45,817 nt of DNA, from NCBI GenBank assembly GCA_016281255.1, contig JAEEIG010000209.1, forward strand, positions 1 through 45,817. Reading direction: 5' to 3'. The position numbers were made by a program, and so were the translations under genes. The DNA comes from Bacteroidales bacterium (GTDB taxonomy: Bacteria; Bacteroidota; Bacteroidia; Bacteroidales; WCHB1-69). Positions 44,156 to 45,817 of the stretch are shown in pieces. Position 1 is the stretch's first letter. Every line of letters begins with the position of its first letter. The notes under the pieces were generated by a model that was not told the origin of the DNA, ran no database searches, and saw only the letters and a program-made list of their open reading frames with translations.

Positions 44156-44491
44156 TTACTCCTTCTCTTCAAAGGAAATTTCGGTGGAAGGTCTCTTGTT
44201 CTGCTCTTTCTCCTTGCTTTTCTGGAGCTGCTTCTTCAGGGCGTCAATGGCCTGGTCGGTGGCCTCCTCGAAAGATTTGGCCGTCTTGCTGGCGCGGGCA
44301 TCGTAGCCACGGATGTTCATGCGGATATCCGCCGTCTTGTTCTCCGGCGCTTCGGTGTTCTCCAATTTCAGCGCGACATCGGCACCCATGATGCCGTCGT
44401 GCAGCTTGTTCAGTTTCTCCACCTTTTCGGTGATGAAATTCTCCAGTTTCTGATCCGCTTTGAAGTGTACGGAATTGATGTTGATTTTCAT
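44156..44491 (-). CDS. hpf: Ribosome hibernation-promoting factor (short HPF/YfiA type)
   Basis: This 111-residue protein has the HPF/RaiA fold: MKININSVHFKADQKLENFITEKVEKLNKL and the later DVALKLENTEA, with the helix FEEATDQAIDALKKQLQKSKEK. It binds the decoding centre of the 30S subunit and stalls ribosomes in slow growth. The short length lacks the long-HPF dimerisation domain, though a charged ~25-residue tail is present. It is last in the rpsU-xer-hpf run, 24 bp after the recombinase, in a cluster I know from other Bacteroidetes. Confidence 0.93.
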   Translation of the reverse strand: MKININSVHFKADQKLENFITEKVEKLNKLHDGIMGADVALKLENTEAPENKTADIRMNIRGYDARASKTAKSFEEATDQAIDALKKQLQKSKEKEQNKRPSTEISFEEKE

Positions 44492-44515
44492 AAAAACCTC
44501 CTTTTTGTTTATGAA

Positions 44516-45406
44516 TTATGCTCTTGGATGAGCTTGATTGTAGATAGATTTAAGTTGCTCGATGGAACTGTGCGTATATACCTGGGTGGACGCCAGACTG
44601 CTGTGGCCCAGTATGGTCTTGATCGCGTTCAGGTCAGCCCCGTTGTTGAGCATGTGCGTGGCGAACGTGTGACGGATCACGTGAGGACTGCGTTTGTCGA
44701 TTGTGGTTACCATATCCAAGTATTTTCTTACTATTCGATAGACTGCTTTCGGATAAAGTTGTTCTCCGTTTGCGGTGACAAAGATATAATTATTTTTCGT
44801 TCCCTCAACAAATTTTTTTTCCAAGTATCCCAAGTAGATTGTCAATAACTCAGAGAGCCTGTTACCAAACGGAATGAGCCGCTCTTTATTGCGTTTTCCC
44901 AAAACTTTGACGGTATTGTCTTGCAAATGAATGTCTTGCGTTTTGATGTTCAGCAGTTCCGACAGTCGCATTCCCGTGGCATAGAAGAGTTCGAGGACGG
45001 TGCGGTCGCGGAGCCCCTCGAAAGTGTCCTCGAACGGAATGTCGGAGAAAAGATGCTCCATATCCTTGGCATCCACATACTGCGGCAACTTTTTGGGTAT
45101 CTTGGGTGCATGGACAGAGAGGGTCGGATTAGTGGTTAATTCCTTGATTTTTAATTTGTAACGATAAAATGCCCGCACCGCGCTGATCTTCCGGTTCACC
45201 GACTTTGCCTGCAACGATTCGTCCTCCAACAGGGAGATAATCCACGCCCGAATATCCTCTGTATGAACATCCGGCAGTTGATTAATCTCCAATTTTTCCT
45301 GTAAGAAGCTGAAAAACTGGGACAAATCGCGTTCGTATGCGGTCACCGTGTGCGGCGACACCCGTTTCTCGTACCTGAGATAATCAATAAAATCCGTATA
45401 ATCCAT
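44516..45406 (-). CDS. xerC: XerC/XerD-type tyrosine recombinase
   Basis: From the ATG at 45406 (MDYTDFIDYLRYEKRVSPHTV) the protein has 296 residues, the normal Xer length. The ORF-track extension upstream is only the translation of the iteron array and is rejected. It has a SAM-like N-terminal DNA-binding domain (~1-85) and the catalytic domain. The catalytic set is visible: Arg in ATGMRLSELL, Lys in VLGKRNKERL, His-x-x-Arg in HVIRHTFATHML, His in LGHSSLASTQVYTH and the Tyr nucleophile in that last segment. Xer enzymes resolve chromosome dimers at dif. XerC against XerD cannot be decided by eye; context with rpsU and hpf suggests the housekeeping copy. Confidence 0.9.
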   Translation of the reverse strand: MDYTDFIDYLRYEKRVSPHTVTAYERDLSQFFSFLQEKLEINQLPDVHTEDIRAWIISLLEDESLQAKSVNRKISAVRAFYRYKLKIKELTTNPTLSVHAPKIPKKLPQYVDAKDMEHLFSDIPFEDTFEGLRDRTVLELFYATGMRLSELLNIKTQDIHLQDNTVKVLGKRNKERLIPFGNRLSELLTIYLGYLEKKFVEGTKNNYIFVTANGEQLYPKAVYRIVRKYLDMVTTIDKRSPHVIRHTFATHMLNNGADLNAIKTILGHSSLASTQVYTHSSIEQLKSIYNQAHPRA

Positions 45407-45425
45407 ATCGCCAAATATTGTTGGG

Positions 45426-45520
45426 ACGTATCGCATACGTCCGTTGAAAAAACGTATCGCATACGTCCGTTGAAATAACGTATCGCATACGTCCGTTGAA
45501 AAAACGTATCGCATACGTCC
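45426..45520. repeat. 26-bp palindromic iteron array between rpsU and xerC
   Basis: Three full 26-bp units (45426-45451, 45452-45477, 45478-45503) and a partial fourth (45504-45520) lie head to tail. Each starts with the inverted repeat ACGTAT-CGC-ATACGT and ends in CCGTTGAAAAA or a near copy (one unit has GAAATA). There are no spacers between units. The array lies in the leader of xerC on the transcribed strand, so each unit could form an RNA hairpin. Confidence 0.92.
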
Positions 45521-45580
45521 ATGATGGACAAAAAAAAACAGGGATGCGTCCCTGTTTCTTGTGATTGGCAAAACCGTTGA

Positions 45581-45775
45581 CTATTCGTTTTCAGCGGCGC
45601 GAAGCTGCTGAACGTAGATGGCCTTGCGCAATTGCTCCCGTCTGATGACGCTCTTCTTGGTGAATTCTTGTCTGGCACGAATCTCTTTCTTCACACCAAT
45701 CTTGTCGAATTTCTTTTTCAGTTTCTTGAGCGCTTTGTCGATGGACTCGCCTTCTTTAATGGGAACAATAATCAT
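45581..45775 (-). CDS. rpsU: 30S ribosomal protein S21
   Basis: This 64-residue basic protein matches bacterial S21: MIIVPIKEGESIDKALKKLKKKFDKIGVKKEIRARQEF, then a Lys/Arg-rich helix. It is a late-assembling small-subunit protein near the anti-Shine-Dalgarno region of 16S rRNA. It is first in the visible rpsU-xerC-hpf run. The minus-strand segment just upstream of its ATG includes an AAAGAGG-like purine stretch that may serve as a ribosome binding site. Its promoter lies outside or at the edge of the window. Confidence 0.95.
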   Translation of the reverse strand: MIIVPIKEGESIDKALKKLKKKFDKIGVKKEIRARQEFTKKSVIRREQLRKAIYVQQLRAAENE

Positions 45776-45817
45776 AAAAAATACCTCTTTCTTTAAATTG
45801 TTAATAAATAAATTTAG

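Noticed and set aside
45426-45520. CRISPR array
   Set aside because: The 26-bp units touch each other without unique spacers, so this is a tandem iteron array, not a CRISPR. No cas genes are present.
45407-45571. N-terminal extension of the Xer recombinase
   Set aside because: The extra 55 residues are only the translated iteron array. The ATG at 45406 gives the normal family length and N-terminus.

Overview
The window looks like a chromosomal segment of a Bacteroidetes bacterium, most likely of the order Bacteroidales. The evidence is a recurrent TAnnTTTG promoter element (TACCTTTG, TATTTTTG, TATCTTTG, TACATTTG) before many genes, a type IX secretion sorting domain on one exported protein, a Bacteroidetes-style TamB/Omp85 system, a SecA ending in an SEC-C zinc motif, and an rpsU-xer-hpf cluster. 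I cannot name genus or species. Coding density is high and most genes lie on the minus strand.

Region 1 (1-9.6 kb, plus strand) is the least ordinary. It holds a MATE-family exporter whose C-terminus looks like a GHKL/anti-sigma-type ATPase domain. Next comes a frameshifted, truncated duplicate of the start of a tamB-like gene, then a CPA2/KefB-type antiporter, then the full tamB-like gene of 1600 codons. The large protein appears to be a single-polypeptide fusion: an inner-membrane anchor, a TamB/AsmA-like periplasmic rod, and a C-terminal Omp85 (TamA/TamL-like) outer-membrane barrel ending in Phe. This is the strongest candidate for something undescribed.

Region 2 (9.6-17 kb, minus) has rpe, a GH3 glycosidase directly downstream of a T9SS-exported parallel beta-helix protein, a LytTR regulator with a degenerate receiver domain, a GT2 glycosyltransferase and a chagasin-like (I42) inhibitor lipoprotein. 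Region 3 (17-22 kb, minus) is a compact run: lipoprotein, tilS, small membrane protein, sufS, SDR oxidoreductase. pepT diverges from it, and a tRNA-Arg(CCU) follows pepT.

Region 4 (23.4-31.1 kb, minus) contains coaX, an outer-membrane barrel, a TPR protein and an LptC-like lipoprotein in one run, then pdxA, and a TrkA/TrkH potassium uptake pair. Region 5 (31.2-39.4 kb, minus) runs secA, GT4, xylA, mutS2, with one-base overlap or very short spacers. Region 6 (39.6-45.8 kb, minus) has a secreted C1 peptidase with its own promoter, the F0 part only of an ATP synthase operon (a, c, b), an AraC-type regulator, and rpsU-xer-hpf.

Several spacers carry small repeats: GGTTTAA units in three places, a 14-bp direct repeat before atpB's stop, REP-like palindromes at 39.5 and 43.1 kb, and a 26-bp palindromic iteron array between rpsU and xer. 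For several genes a promoter element lies inside the ORF-track start, so I moved the start to a downstream ATG.
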